Part shown: piece by piece, positions 11,377 through 23,462 of the stretch
How the letters are laid out: the number at the start of each line of letters is the position of its first letter
Position numbering within the stretch: the stretch's first letter is position 1
Assembly (NCBI GenBank): GCA_003254925.1
Contig: QANZ01050140.1
Location: 80,335-144,334 of the forward strand
Length of the DNA: 64,000 nucleotides
Direction: 5' to 3'
From: Chamaecrista fasciculata
Lineage: Eukaryota; Streptophyta; Magnoliopsida; Fabales; Fabaceae
Program-made: the position numbers and the translations under genes
Notes under the pieces: generated by a model
Seen by the model: the letters and a program-made list of their open reading frames with translations, nothing else
Database searches by the model: none
Told to the model about the DNA's origin: nothing

Positions 11377-12345
11377 TCAAGAGTGAGGATAAGTATCAAA
11401 TTCTGAATTCTCTGCTCCGTCCAATATCATCTCTTGATACCGGCATTCACTACTGCAAAACGCTTTCTCACCCCTGCACAACATATAAACCAAAATTTCA
11501 ATCAAAATAAATTTCCAATGCAAAGTAAAAAAAGAAGGAAATGAAGGTTACCCGTAAATAAAAATATCCTTGGAGTGCTCAAGCCGCTTCTTGCAAGTGT
11601 GGCAGAAGCTGAGGAAATTTCCAGAAGAAGATAGCGAGTTATCAGATGAAGAACACTGCCTGTTGACAACGCAATTATGGAATATATGTGTGGTTTTTGG
11701 GTTAGGCCCATGCGATGTCACACATGTATAGTCCTCAGAAAGCTCCATTTCACTCAAAGACAGAACACCCGTGGCAACTACCCCTGAATTACAATCTTCT
11801 GTGTCAATTCTCGAACTTTGAGACTGAGAGTGAGACCCAGTTGGAGACACAACCAAATCCTGTGTTTTAATCCCAAAACCAGCATCACTTGTTCGAGATT
11901 CAAACGGATAAAATGCAAAAGGAGATAAAGGAGGGATTTTTACTTTAAGCTGTGGTCCAAACAGGACATTTCCATGGTTGGGTTTCTCAGAATTCTGCTC
12001 AATTCCTTCCTCAACCAAAGCTACCCTAATGCCTTTTGGATCTATCTTGTCCCATGAAGTTTTCTTCTCCGATGAAACCTTGACCTCGTTTCTGTCATAG
12101 GAGAATGGTATCCCAAAAGGAGAAAACGGTAATGGTATGGTTTCAAGAATTGAAGTAGGGCTTCTTAAATTGTCAGCTCCCGAGAGACACTTGGTGGTGA
12201 AGTCTCTGAATTTTGGTGAAGTAAAGAAGGATTGAATCACTTTAGCGTAGTTTTTATTAGGAGATGGGTGAGAGTGAGAGGTATGATCAGCCATTAAAGC
12301 TGGTTTTGGTGTGGCCACAGCTCTTGATCTTTTCCTGAGCAGCAT
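11377..12345 (-). CDS. FCS-like zinc finger (FLZ/DUF581) protein, two exons
   Basis: Model: complement(join(11377..11473, 11552..12345)), 296 aa. The N-terminus MLLRKRSRAV is the conserved start of the family, so the ATG at 12345 was preferred to the later one at 12294. The FLZ domain spans the intron: exon 1 ends FLSFCHTCKKRLEHSKDIFI plus YG, and exon 2 gives GEKAFCSSECRYQEMILDGA. The four zinc-binding cysteines CxxC and CxxxC are all present. The junction is phase 2 with GT-AG. FLZ proteins are plant adaptors that bind SnRK1 kinase subunits and are regulated by sugar and stress. The rest of the protein is Ser/Pro-rich and probably disordered, with LSPFAFYPFESR-type short motifs typical of the family. 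A leader intron (about 12414-12508, donor GTGAGT) is likely. Confidence 0.93.
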
Positions 12346-12947
12346 ATATATATAATCAAAGTCCCTTTTTTTTCCGTGATCCAAAAAGGAAAAGTATGCC
12401 TTCAGTGATAAACTGAAACCCGAATCAATTAGATGCAAAACTAGGGAAGGAGAAAGTAAATACTAATAAAGATGCAGGAATATATAAGATGCGAGATTGA
12501 GAACTCACCAGAATAGGAAAGAGTGGTATTACTAAACAACCAGTTGCTATTTGCAGTTGAGAGTAAGAATTGTATTGGAATGCTTCTCTGTATTTGATAC
12601 AAAAAGCCAAACACTGAAGATAATCTGAAACTGTCAGGCTAACTGAAACGTCTCCTCAAATTCTGTGGCCTTCACGCCTGTCGTGTGTAGTAGTAAACTA
12701 AAGTAACGAAAGCTGAGTTTGCCTCTTTTTCCCCTTGTAAATATTTTTCCCAAAGAACGAAAAACATCATAATCTCGGCTAGAAATTCTGCTGCTCAAGA
12801 AGAAATTAGTCATATAATCATTTTGATAGCCCCACGAGATAGGCAATTATCACAAGAGAACAAGTTATAGTCTCTTAAGCTGGATTTCTGGATATTCAAT
12901 CTGCGACCTCCATTTCTTTCAGTTTTAATCCTGCAAATTCTGCAACT

Positions 12948-12954
12948 TTTTATA
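12948..12954 (-). promoter_or_regulatory. TATA box of the FLZ gene
   Basis: TATAAAA on the minus strand, followed downstream by a leader containing a good donor (GTGAGT at about 12508) and the FLZ start codon. The long leader is consistent with a 5'UTR intron. Confidence 0.5.
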
Positions 12955-14575
12955 GAGAGAAGATAAAAAGAGAGAAGAAAAAGAGGGAAACTTAGGACAA
13001 AGCAAAAAGGTATTTCTGTTTGGATATGCCTTCAAGGAAAATAACAAGCACAGGAGTCGTGTGCATGAAAAACACAAGGTAAAAAAGTCTTCAAAATTTA
13101 TTTAATTTTCATTAGGTAGTTGATTGAAAATGGTAATAGGAAAAGATTTGTAAAGATTGTAATCTTATTTAACATCTTTAGTGGTTAAGGAAGTTACTTA
13201 GTGATCAAGTAATTCTTTTATGACTGGTTTGAGATGCTTATAAATATACCAGGAGATGAGGAGATGCACCAAGTCAATACACTTTAAGATTTGTATTTGA
13301 CTTTTAAATTCATTCCTCTTTTATATTTTAGAGTTCTTCTATTGTTATATGTAGAGTATGGAAGGTGTGGTTAAATAGTTGTTTTGTGAGAGCGGAGTGT
13401 ACTTGGATAAAAGGTTGAGAGAATATTATGTGATGTAACAATTTTTATATAGTATTTTTTTCTAGTTGTCTTTTTAGTAACAATTTTCATAAGGAAAGGT
13501 TATTTTATTTTTATAAATATTATTACTTTTCCTGACACATTCAATCTATTTTTATTTTTCTTTAAAAAAAAAAGGAAAATTCCATCTCTCTCCTCCCTGC
13601 TAAACTTTATACCATATATATTATAAAAAGTCTCGGCTTAAGTTCAATAGAAACGAACACCCTCTTTTTCCTTCTGTATTTTCGTACACGAGAGTACAGG
13701 ACCAAATCTTATTTGTGTCGTACAAGTTTTAACTTGAAGCTTGTTTAAGTTTTAAATTATTATTTTTCTCGTTGAACTAATCTACAAAAAAAGATTCGGC
13801 CAAAAAAAAAATCTACAAAAAAAGAGTTTTGAAATAATAATATACGATTCACAGGTGATGAAATTTGACTGTATTATTTTCTGAAAAAAAAAAACCTGTT
13901 GCTCGTGACTCGTGAGAAGAAGGATGAGTAGTACTTTTTCGCTTTCCTTTCCTGACATAGAAATTATGTAAAATGTTTACCCAAATAATAGAAGCCCACA
14001 GAAATTTGTACCCACTACTAGGCAGTAGTCATTAGGCTCTAGCACTTCTGCTGTACAAGTTTTTTTTTTTTTTCTTTTCAGTTTTCACTCTTTTCAGTTT
14101 TGGCTTAGCTTTATGTTCTTGCTGTATCTGAACCTTTCTCTGTTTTAATATATGTTCGCTGTTTAAAAAAAAAAAAAAAAAAAACCTTTAGCTAGTAGTA
14201 GTACTTACAAGTGTAGTACTAGAGTGTTAAAAATCAGAAGAGGTGGGGCCTCAAGTTTATAAAAGAAAATAGAGGGGTGGAGTGGTGGGGTCCATTTTCG
14301 ATTTTGCAGCAGAGACGTACACTACAATTAAGTGGGGCCCACTTCAACCTCAAAGTGGGCCCTACCCAATGAATCGGGTGCGTCTCCTTCACTTTATCAA
14401 CGTTGTTTAGTCTTGGGCCCACTTATCGCCTTAATGGGCCGTGTACGAGTGACCTACCATATATTTCACAATCACAATCGCACCTTGTTATTCTGCTGAA
14501 AAAAAAAAAACACAATATTGTTTTTGTCTGTATTCTCTGACTTTGAAAATATATTGTCATTTTTTTAAACAAAAA

Positions 14576-14934
14576 TGTCAAAGTTCATTTTTGGTCTCAT
14601 AACTTTTGCTCAGGTATCAATTTAGTCCCATAACTTTTTTGTTGCACATTTGATCCCATATCTTTACAAAAGGTTGTAGATTTAGTCCCATATTTTTGCA
14701 AAAAGTTTTACCACCAGTCCCACTTGATCCAAATATATAAAATCAATTCTGCATTGACCCAAATATATGAGATCAATTCTGCAACATGACCCAAAGATAT
14801 GAGACCAAAAGTGTAATACATGACCAAATCTGCAACTTAAACAAAAAATATGAGATCAAAAGTGCAATAAAAAAAGGTTATGAGATCAAATTGAGACTTT
14901 AGCAAAAGTTATAGGACCAAAAGTGCACTTTGGC
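14576..14934. mobile_element. Foldback MITE-like element (MULE-type ends)
   Basis: The two ends are long inverted repeats: the left starts GTCAAAGTTCATTTTTGGTC and the right ends GACCAAAAGTGCACTTTGGC (each listed separately on the plus strand). The middle contains repeated GATCCAAATATATGAGATCA-like words. The element resembles the one at 57976-58280, which has a clean 9-bp target-site duplication. Here the flanks are A-rich and no exact duplication can be read. Confidence 0.6.
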
Positions 14935-16998
14935 AAAAAAAAAAAAATTACAAATGAGCTTGTTTAAAACTGAAAGCGGAATAAAGTTCACCAACCGAAG
15001 CAAAATCATCAACTAGTTTCTTTTGTCGTGTTCAAAACTTACACACCAAATAAGAATTACTTGAGCCTTCAAGTGCTATGATATTGGAGATGCTACATCC
15101 ACGGAAGATATTCAATAAAATTTAATCTAGTGATTTCACTATCAACAAAACCATCAAAACCTACCTGAAGAAATAATATATTCTCTTTCTAAGAAAACAA
15201 AATAATTGTAGATGAATGAAGGAGTTTATGGTCCATGTGTGCTTTAGTGCCACGCGGTAACATTTAATTAGGCGCTAAATTATTAAGATTTAGGATTTTT
15301 TTAATCTTCACTCTTTAGTGTTTACACAAAGCAATGTCAAACAGACGAGCTTCAACATCACTATCACCATCAGATCAGATCACTCCAAAGTGTTTCACTA
15401 GTGCTGTGCCACCTGGTCACACTTGATTGATCTCTAATTTTTAATTTATGCGCTGTTCAATTTAGAAATGATTGCTTTAATTATCTTCAGCAATGTGATG
15501 TAACATCATATATGTCTCCCTTAATTCTTCATTAAAAGAAAATAATTCAATCAATTATATATATTAGTTAGCCACCAAAATGAATATACATCTGATTAAT
15601 ATTTTTCTGATACTGGGTATACGTAGTTAGTTCAAACACACAACTCAAGGGACTGAAAATTAATTTGGCTAGACATATCTGCAAACTAAAAAAACTACTA
15701 AAGTCTAGGAGGGTAACTGTCACTGTAAGTTTTCTATAATTTCTAGTTCTCTTCTTAATTAGAATTTAGATTCTCTATTCTCTAAAGGGTATTGCTTCTT
15801 GAGCGGCAGCTAAATAAGCATTTTCATCAAATGATGTGGTTCCCCTGCAACGTTTCTAGCAGTTTCTGTCTCCCAGGTATGTTGTCATCATCTTCCATAA
15901 CAGCTGCTTCTTGCTCAGTAAGTATCAAATCCAGAAATTACTCTCGGACACGAGCCAAAGCGCGCGGGATAACTAGAACCCCAATAACTACTTGGAAAAT
16001 TAGCCACTCAGTAAGGAGTACAAATGATTTTACTATGACTTGAAGAATTGACGTACTAATTCAATTTAAGATGTATTCTCTTTTCTTTAAATGCATGCAA
16101 TTTGAGATTAATATAACAAAGCTTAGAATAATTGGAAACTCTGATAGTGATATATATACCCAAGTACCTCAAATGCAACCTCACAGGTATCTAGCTAGGA
16201 GTGCTCCAAAAGAGATATCCCACCAACGGACCTACATTATATTAAACAATCTAGATTGCTTTTCATACCAAAAAAGAACTACAGAGAACAATGTGAACAG
16301 TCTGAACCATGTTATTTTAATCACTCACTGTTGAATCACCACTTCCAGAGATGAGATGGCCTTGAGTGCATTCCTGATCATGAACAAAGCAAGGCAGGAA
16401 ACAAACCTGCAAAATATGTCAACAACATTTAACAGCTGGATGATATTATGATAACTTCACAGTTAGAAAAGAACACCTTCTAATTTAGGAGGAAAAGCAA
16501 GGTAGGGAAAAAGATATCTGCAAAGTGCAAACAATTTGAAGTAGTTGTTAAAGGAGATCTACATCATTTGAAAAATATCCACACTTGAAGACATAAGAAA
16601 CAGTCAATATCAGTTGCTATTATAATCAATAAGACATCAACTAGAGTAGAAAATTTGTGACTAGTAAAAGCTTCTCTTACTCTGAATGGCCAAGACAGAA
16701 ACTTTGTATCTCAAAAAAAAAGACGAATTAAAAGGCTTAACAAACCAAACCCAATGTCTAATTTATATTTACTGGTTTATGAATATGCAAGGGAATAGTT
16801 CATTTGGAAGGTCCATGCCTGAAATGAATAAGGAAAATTGCTTATTAGGGATTTTTTTATATATATATAAAAAGTCTAGCATAAAGAAAAAATTAAACAA
16901 TCCAGTGGTTAATCAAATCAATATAGCATTAACCTATCTAGTATCCGTTGAAATTTGATATCTACCATACATAAAGGGGGAATATAGATCATGTTACT

Positions 16999-17008
<10 letters not shown>

Positions 17009-17041
<33 letters not shown>
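17009..17041. other. 33-base poly-G run next to an N
   Basis: A T run is followed directly by 33 G and then N at 17042. Such a run is very unlikely in plant nuclear DNA and looks like a sequencing or gap-filling artefact. The Pro-rich minus-strand frame across it is not real. Confidence 0.8.
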
Positions 17042-17555
17042 NTCTCTGGTAGTTGGTAGTTGGCACTTATATAGTCCTGATGCCATGGCCCAAGGATATT
17101 GTTTCCATTTAGCTCATCAACTTTGTACATCCATTATGTTAATTAATGGTAATGTTTTCCTTTTATATATATATAAAAAATAATAATGATATTGAGCCTT
17201 TGAAATTTGCGGAATGTAACCTCTCCGGCCGATCTTCGTGAATAAGCAGAAAAGAAACGAAGTAGACTGGTAGATCAACTATTATGGTCGTCCTTAATAT
17301 CTAAACTTAAGTACCACTTGCCTATATTTACCGGCGTATCCATTGTTATGTTTCTATTCAAACGAAGCCTGGCCTCACCCCATTCATGCACATAATAATA
17401 TAACGTATTGCTTGCAACAAAATAAGGAAACCTTTGCCTTACCAAAAAAGAAAAACGATAAGGAAGCCCTTGGAATTAACTATAATTCTTTTCTTTTTCT
17501 CTAGTTGAGGCACCAGATGGAGTACAATTACTCAATATCCTATAAAAGCGAAGGC

Positions 17556-18584
17556 CTAAATTCTGAGCAGTGTACAACCAAGGATAGTACCACGACAGCG
17601 AGACATAGGAGCTGCTTGCCGCCAGGTTTGTCTCTCACTCCCAAGTGTGAGAACATCAACATCTGCCAATGGCTTAATCTCCCAATTTCCAATGACACCT
17701 CCGATCACATATAAATCATCACCTACCCCAATCATTCCAAACCCAAATCTCTTTCGAAACTCAGATGCTAATCCTACTACCTTGGCCTCTTCTTTGTCCT
17801 GCTTGATGATTAATCCATGGCTCATCACATGAAGAGCACTTCCTACTACTGCCATAGGGCCTTCCACCCACCCACATTCCTCAACTCTCCACCCAGGAGG
17901 CCCTGCATTGTCTAAAACCTGCACTGTTGACAACCCCTTGTGCAATACGTGCACCTTTCCTTCAATAACTACTCCTGAACAAGCTGAGTTATGGGTGCGA
18001 TGCAGATCGGGCATTTGAATCCACTCATCCTTCACAGTGTCATACATTTCTGCTTGAGATATTGATTTTCTGCAGCTAGTGAACCCACCAGCCACAACTA
18101 TATTTCCATTCAAAACACAGCAAGCAAACATTGCTCGGGGGACAAGCATTGATGCACGTGGGGCCCACTGCCGAACTACGGGGTCATATGACCATACTTC
18201 ATCAGTTGCAAAACTACCATCTTGGTCACCAGTCAATGGATCAACAGCATCACTTACACCACCAATCACAAATAGCTTTCCATCAGTGCAGACAACACCA
18301 AAGTGGGAAAGGTGTTTGATTTTTGAGGGAAGAACAGGAAGTGTAATCCAAAGATCCCGTAGAGGATCATAGAGCTGCCATACATTCTCTGGGTCGAAAG
18401 CACAGACACATATCAGGTCCTCCGAAGAACCAACCTCCTGCCGAGCAAAAAATAGTTCAGGGCTATGAATGGCTGCTCGCCAAGAGCGAGAGACAAGCTC
18501 TAGCTTTGGGTGGAGATAAAAGGGAACCCGTGCAATGCACCTGATTGCAACAGAATCAGGAAGTCCCTCGATCAATCCAGACAT
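17556..18584 (-). CDS. SKIP30: F-box/kelch-repeat protein, SKIP30 type
   Basis: Uninterrupted coding exon, 342 aa, ATG at 18584 (MSGLIEGLPDSVAIRCIARV). The open frame extends 34 codons further upstream, but the MSGLIEG start matches the family and the extra part crosses the 5'UTR acceptor. Residues 5-45 form the F-box, including LELVSRSWRAAIHSPELF. Kelch repeats follow, with GGxSDAVDPLTGDQDG at about 115-130, FACCVLNGNIVVAGGFTSCR at about 160-180, and LYVIGGVIG near the end; the C-terminus is MSRCRGTILGCTLLRI, strongly conserved in SKIP30-like proteins. F-box/kelch proteins serve as substrate receptors of SCF (SKP1-CUL1) ubiquitin ligases; the substrate is not known from sequence. No break is seen. 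Confidence 0.93.
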   Translation of the reverse strand: MSGLIEGLPDSVAIRCIARVPFYLHPKLELVSRSWRAAIHSPELFFARQEVGSSEDLICVCAFDPENVWQLYDPLRDLWITLPVLPSKIKHLSHFGVVCTDGKLFVIGGVSDAVDPLTGDQDGSFATDEVWSYDPVVRQWAPRASMLVPRAMFACCVLNGNIVVAGGFTSCRKSISQAEMYDTVKDEWIQMPDLHRTHNSACSGVVIEGKVHVLHKGLSTVQVLDNAGPPGWRVEECGWVEGPMAVVGSALHVMSHGLIIKQDKEEAKVVGLASEFRKRFGFGMIGVGDDLYVIGGVIGNWEIKPLADVDVLTLGSERQTWRQAAPMSRCRGTILGCTLLRI

Positions 18585-20500
18585 AATAATCACTATTTCA
18601 TCCGTTTCTGTTAATTCTTCTCCAGCACTGAATTTATGCTCAAATAGAAAAGCACCTGCAATAGCCATATACATCCAGTTATGCATACCATATTGAGATA
18701 CTCCAGAAATCCGATTCCAACCAAATCAATGCTCATTTGGGAGGCATAGTCACTAGAATAATGAAGAGCCTTGGCTCAATGACCAAAAAAAGAAAAAAGA
18801 AAAGTGTTCACAAAACAATAAAATAGAAACAAAAGGAAACATCATCTGCCCTTGCCAAAAATTTATAAGCCAAAGAGCAGTTATAACTTAGCATAAAAGC
18901 AGCATCTGCCCTAACTTTCACTTCCTTCATCCAGCCACTACCCTATATGCTTTCATTGTCTTAAATCATTAGTCTCTCTTCACTTCTTTCTATCTCACTT
19001 TCTCTAAGAAAGAAATTTGTTTTTGCGTTTAACCCTTCATGAAGTATGTAATACATACTAAGTAGTTAACTAAACTGCCAGATGCCCAGATCTAAATACC
19101 ATATCATACCAAAAGACATCAATAGACTAGCAACTTTGACTTTCATTTAGGTTGGGTGGGGGAACTACTTGAGAAGCCAAATGGAATGGGTTAGAACCAC
19201 AAAGCTGTCACATCTTCAAGCCTGGACTGCTTATCACAGTCAGATAGACCCTCTCTGAGTTTTGATTCTAGTTTTACACATCGAAGTCTTATAGTTCTAC
19301 CAACATGACAAAATACTAACGAAAGGATTAAGAAATGGTTTGGCCGGCATTAATATTTACACTATGTCCAGGCCAAGTATGGAGTCACAGAAAAACTAAG
19401 CAATTAATTAAATACCTATTCCTTGCAAGCACAAATTGCAGCAAAATATTTCTTCATTAAAAAAAATATCGTTTCAAGTTTCTAAAGTTAATGGTTTAAT
19501 TTAGCCTCGGAATGTAGTAACCTAGAGTCATATTATAAAAGATGCTCTGAAGCAAAAAAGAAGTTAAAAAGCATATGGTCTGTCAAGCTGGCAAACAGAT
19601 TTCACTGGAAGTTTATGCAACAGAAAATTAATGACTAAGGTTAACTAATTTCCTAGACCTGCTCAGGGCAGAGAAAATCCAGGGTGAGACCAATAGAAGA
19701 GAAAGGAAAAACCAAATACAACGATCATTTGAATAAAGCAAAGGAAACTGTATTTTTCAGATAGTTGGCTGTGCAGGGGTTAGTTATAAATTTGAAGCAC
19801 AATATTCATTACAAAGAAAAAAAAAAGGAAATCACTTTCTTGTCGGCCAACGAAATGAAAGGAAAGTAAAAAGAAAATAAAAAATCAGATCACAGTTTTG
19901 AAGCATGATTTAAAACCAATGAAGCAAGATTTTCCAAGAAAAGTCTTAATTTAATTATACAAGAAAGTCCACAGTCATTTCTAGTTGTTTGTCGCCGTTC
20001 CAAGAATAATTCAGGCAATACAAATGACCCTAGTGTGAGAACCCGATGGAAAATTAAGAATTGCAACCCGTGACCTCGCCTCGCATTCATCCTCACACCA
20101 TGCCCAACCAGTAGCATAGCACTTACATTCAATTTAGAATTCCAACCCTAACGTTGAGCACAACGTAACAGCAGCCAAACAAGAAAACGACAAGCACAAC
20201 AACTTGAAGCCATAACAGAGAACCCCGCTCCAATCAAACATACAGCACAATGGGTATCCGATCATCTCCAAACCAGGAAAATGAAAAGAAAAAATATAGG
20301 GGAATAAAGCGTTATTCCGTAATTACTAGATTCGAATTACAGGGGGGAAAATGCCGCCCAGTAAGCACAACGAAGGAAAAAAGATAAAGAAAGTGATGTA
20401 CCTGAAAGCCGAAGGTGATACGGAGAAAATTGAGAGATAAAGAAACGCACAGTTTACATAAACAATGCCGTGTTTTGTGAGTGAACGAAACGAATCAATA
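18585..20500 (-). other. 5'UTR and 1.75-kb leader intron of the SKIP30-type gene
   Basis: A good acceptor (TTGCAG ending at 18656) lies 71 bp upstream of the ATG and a consensus donor (TTTCAG|GTACAT) at 20400-20401, implying a first non-coding exon above 20402 and an intron of about 1.75 kb. The interval has no other coding signal. Exact transcription start is not visible. Confidence 0.55.
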
Positions 20501-20945
20501 AGTACTTGTTTTCATTTTGCGATGACCGTCAGCGTTATCAATATCATATCAGAATTCAGAAATTGAGAATAGGCTTTAACCCTTGAAGTTTCATCTTAGT
20601 TGCGTGAAGTGCCCTACTCTAACACCGACAACGCACCGTTTTATATGGTAAAACGATGCATTTTATTAAATGAGGTTACTATGGGTCAAGTTCTCAACGA
20701 TAAACACTAAATCAGAGGATTAAAAAAAAATTTAAATACAGAGTGAATTCTAGAGGATCCACTTTCATTTTCATAGCCTTTGGCATATTCTTAATTACTT
20801 TTATTTCCTTTCCCACATAATCTGTAATGTGGAGATTTAATCTTGTTTGATTTTATTTTCTAGGAACAATTTTAAAAAATAATTTTTAAAATCTGTTTTA
20901 AAAATTATGTTTTGGCAAACAAAAATAAATAAGTACTCTTTAATA
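20501..20945. other. Promoter-side flank of the SKIP30-type gene
   Basis: AT-rich upstream DNA with no gene. I see no convincing TATA box. Confidence 0.5.
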
Positions 20946-21303
20946 AGATTATTGCGAAACTCATTTTTGAAACTGAAAAACAAAAAAGAAATTGTTTGAT
21001 TGAGTTAATAAATGTATTAGGTCACATTATTTGTAATTCTTTAATTGGGTAGCTAGCGTAACATTGCTAGAGAAAAAGTAGAAAACATATTTACTCTTTG
21101 ACAAGATTATTACGAAACTCTTTTTTTTTTTCGTAAGAAGGGAATTATATTGAAACAAAAGGCAACAGAGTTCCAGAAACTCATTTTTGGAATCGAAAAA
21201 TTGGGAAAAAAATTGTTTGATTGAGTTAATAAATACGTCAGGTCACACTATTTGTAATTCTTTCATTGGATAGCGATAATATTGCTAGAGAAAAAGTAAA
21301 AAA
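20946..21303. repeat. Tandem direct duplication, second copy interrupted
   Basis: Copy 1 (20946-21105) and copy 2 (21106-21303) share GATTATT(G/A)CGAAACTC, ATTGTTTGATTGAGTTAATA and TTGCTAGAGAAAAAGTA. Copy 2 contains an extra 55-bp insertion (21121-21175) plus a duplicated 7-mer. Confidence 0.8.
21121..21175 (-). mobile_element. Tiny 5'-truncated LINE-like insertion with TSD
   Basis: On the minus strand the insert runs from TGGAACTCTGTTGCC through TCAATATAATTCCCTTCTTA and ends in a poly-A run. GAAACTC flanks it on both sides (21114-21120 and 21176-21182). Poly-A tail plus target-site duplication is the signature of target-primed retroposition. The uninterrupted paralogous copy at 20946-21105 provides the empty site. 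Confidence 0.7.
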
Positions 21304-21667
21304 TATTACTATTTTGCCACCGTATTTTCGTCAAAAACAAAAAATTCAAGATCAGAATATATTATCATTGTTCTGAGTTTTAGATATTTTAAAACAAATT
21401 TATTTTTAGAATTTTAAAACTCAATTGTGAAAACAAGGGAATCAAACGAGTTTTTCTATTCTTTTATTCACATTGACCCTTGATTTTCATTTCACACGAA
21501 AAAGGAAAATCAATATGTATATATGTTCTATGTTTTTGTGTTGGGAATCAAATAAAATTAAATTTTGCATGGTTGACATATTGCAATGGAATTGTTGTGC
21601 CCAATAAATTATTAATGTCACTTGTAAATTGGATGGTGGAATAAAGAAGAAAGAGATCTGAAATGTA

Positions 21668-21901
21668 CTCCCTCCGTTCCTATATATCTGATGTTTAAGG
21701 TAAAAACACACAGACCAAGGAAATGATTAGCTCACCTAAAATGAAGAGAAAAATGAGGTAAAAAGACTAAACTATCCCTATTAAATTACTAGGAAAATAT
21801 TTATTCATTTATGACTCTACTATATTTAATAGGGATAAAACATCAGATATTTTGGAATAAAAAAAGTTCTCCAGAAAAGCCGATATTCACGAACTAGAGA
21901 G
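21668..21901 (-). mobile_element. Stowaway-like MITE, copy 1
   Basis: Starts CTCCCTCCGTTCC after TA and ends with the degraded inverted end GAACTAGAGAG before TA (21902-21903). CTCCCTCCGTTCC with TA duplication is the typical Stowaway (Tc1/mariner) terminus. It is the reverse-oriented, about 40-bp shorter relative of the element at 36886-37159. Confidence 0.85.
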
Positions 21902-22449
21902 TATAAATGATGAAAGGGATTACGTTTTATTTGTAAATTATAATTTATAAGATAGATAAAGACAGCAAAATTCATTTACGGTACTTTATACGAAAATGGT
22001 GGCTTTTATATTTAATACAAAATATACTAGATTTTAATTTACGATTTCTTTAACTTACGATACATAAATTGCCATGACCAAACTGCATAAGAAGGTCAAA
22101 CCGATGTTTGACACGTTTTGTTTCCTGTACTAACCCATTATCGATTAGACTTACGGTATTACCAATTTAGGCAAAATATCCTTTTGTGCCCTAATGTTTG
22201 CAGTGATTTTCAGTTATGCCCCTAACGTTTCATTTTGTTCAAGCGTGCTTTCAATGTGAAACTAACGTTTCAATTATGCCCCCAATTTTGAATCAATGCC
22301 CATATGACAATTTTTTTACTTATGTGTCATTTTTTGGTCTGACGTGGCATAATGACTAGACATTCATATTTTTTTTTCTACCGTGGCATGATGACTGAAT
22401 TTACATTTTTGAACATAAAAATTGAGTAAACTAGCAAATCAATCCCTGG

Positions 22450-22975
22450 ATTTACATTTTTCATCATCTTCATTCATTTTAATCCCAAATCCTCAAAATA
22501 AAATTGTAAAGTGTTCTAAAACTCTTCCAAACATTTCAATTTAGTCCTTAAAAGTATTAAAAACCCTAAAATCTAAACCCCTAATTCCATTAGGTCCTTG
22601 ACCCATTTTAATTCCATTATTCTCAATTCCCCCTCTTTTTCATCATCTTCATTAATTTTAATCTCAAATCCTCAAAATAAAATTGTAAAGTGTCCCAAAA
22701 CTCTAAACTTTGAACCCCAAACCTTAAACTCTAAACCTTAAAACCCTAAATCTTAAAAAAAAGTTTGAGTTCAACAATTAGGTCCTTGACCCATTCTTAT
22801 CTCATTATTCTCATTCCCCCCTCTTTTTCATCATCTTCATCCATTTGAGTCTCAAATCCGCAAAATAAAATTGTAAAGTGTCCCAAAACTCTTTCAGACA
22901 TTCTAATTTAGTCCTTAAAAATATTAAAAACTCTAAACCATAAAACCCAAAACCCTAAACTCTAAACACACGGTG
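22450..22975. repeat. Three imperfect ~185-bp tandem repeats inside the MULE
   Basis: Each unit contains TTTTTCATCATCTTCAT followed by AAAATAAAATTGTAAAGTGT and then AACCCTAAA-rich sequence; unit starts are near 22456, 22635 and 22825. The leftmost unit also belongs to the terminal inverted repeat. Confidence 0.75.
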
Positions 22976-23462
22976 ATCTCAAATGATCATCTTCTTCCTC
23001 CTCCTCCCAAAACCCACTCAATCATCATCAACACCATCATCCCCAAATCCCCAATTTCAATTTTCAGATCTGTGAAATCGCGATTTCAAATCCCAATCTT
23101 AACCAAAATCGCAATGAACTCATCAATTCATCGTCTTTGTCTTCATCAATTTGAAAAATTTGAGGTTGTGCCGCTCCAGGAGAGTGGAGTGGTCGAACTA
23201 GCTCTCGTTGAGTCGGCTTTCTTATCATCGTCGTCGGCGGCGGTGCTTACGTGTCTGGGAGCCAACCTGGACCGGCGTTGACGAACAGTCCAGTCGAGAC
23301 GAAGAAGACAAGGAGTGGCGATTTTCTGGGTGGCGACTGAGATTCATGGAGATGGAGAAGAAGGTCGAGCACAAGAGAAATAAGTTGGAAGATGAAAAAG
23401 ATGAAGAAGATGAAGATGGGTTTGGGTGTGGCTTTAGAATAATTTTTCAAAAATATTTTTAA
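22973..23462 (+). other. GC-richer core of the MULE, possible captured fragment
   Basis: Two overlapping open frames (22973-23281 and 23208-23462) cover a segment with more GC and codon-like texture than the rest of the element. Neither resembles a family I know, and one is mostly charged low-complexity (DEDEEDED-like). MULEs often carry host gene pieces, so this is a candidate, not an established gene. Confidence 0.3.

Larger units (their letters stand above)
12955..17555. other. Long intergenic stretch with one foldback element
   Basis: No gene is supported. A poly-A-ended piece at about 14080-14180 (CTGTTTTAATATATG then an 18-20 A run) looks like a LINE-type 3' tail. A foldback element lies at 14576-14934. 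The frames at 15792-16043 and 16071-16334 lack family similarity. A 33-base G run with an N at 17009-17042 marks poor assembly. Confidence 0.6.

Noticed and set aside
15792..16043. 83-aa frame that looks partly coding on the minus strand
   Set aside because: Short open pieces interrupted by stops in all frames; no family could be named, so it is not listed as a pseudogene.
16918..17130. Minus-strand frame with a Pro run
   Set aside because: The Pro codons are the 33-base G run, probably an artefact.
22500..22975. Interstitial telomere repeat
   Set aside because: CCCTAAA-like words are frequent but irregularly spaced and mixed with CTAAAC variants, so they are part of the MULE tandem units and not a telomeric array.
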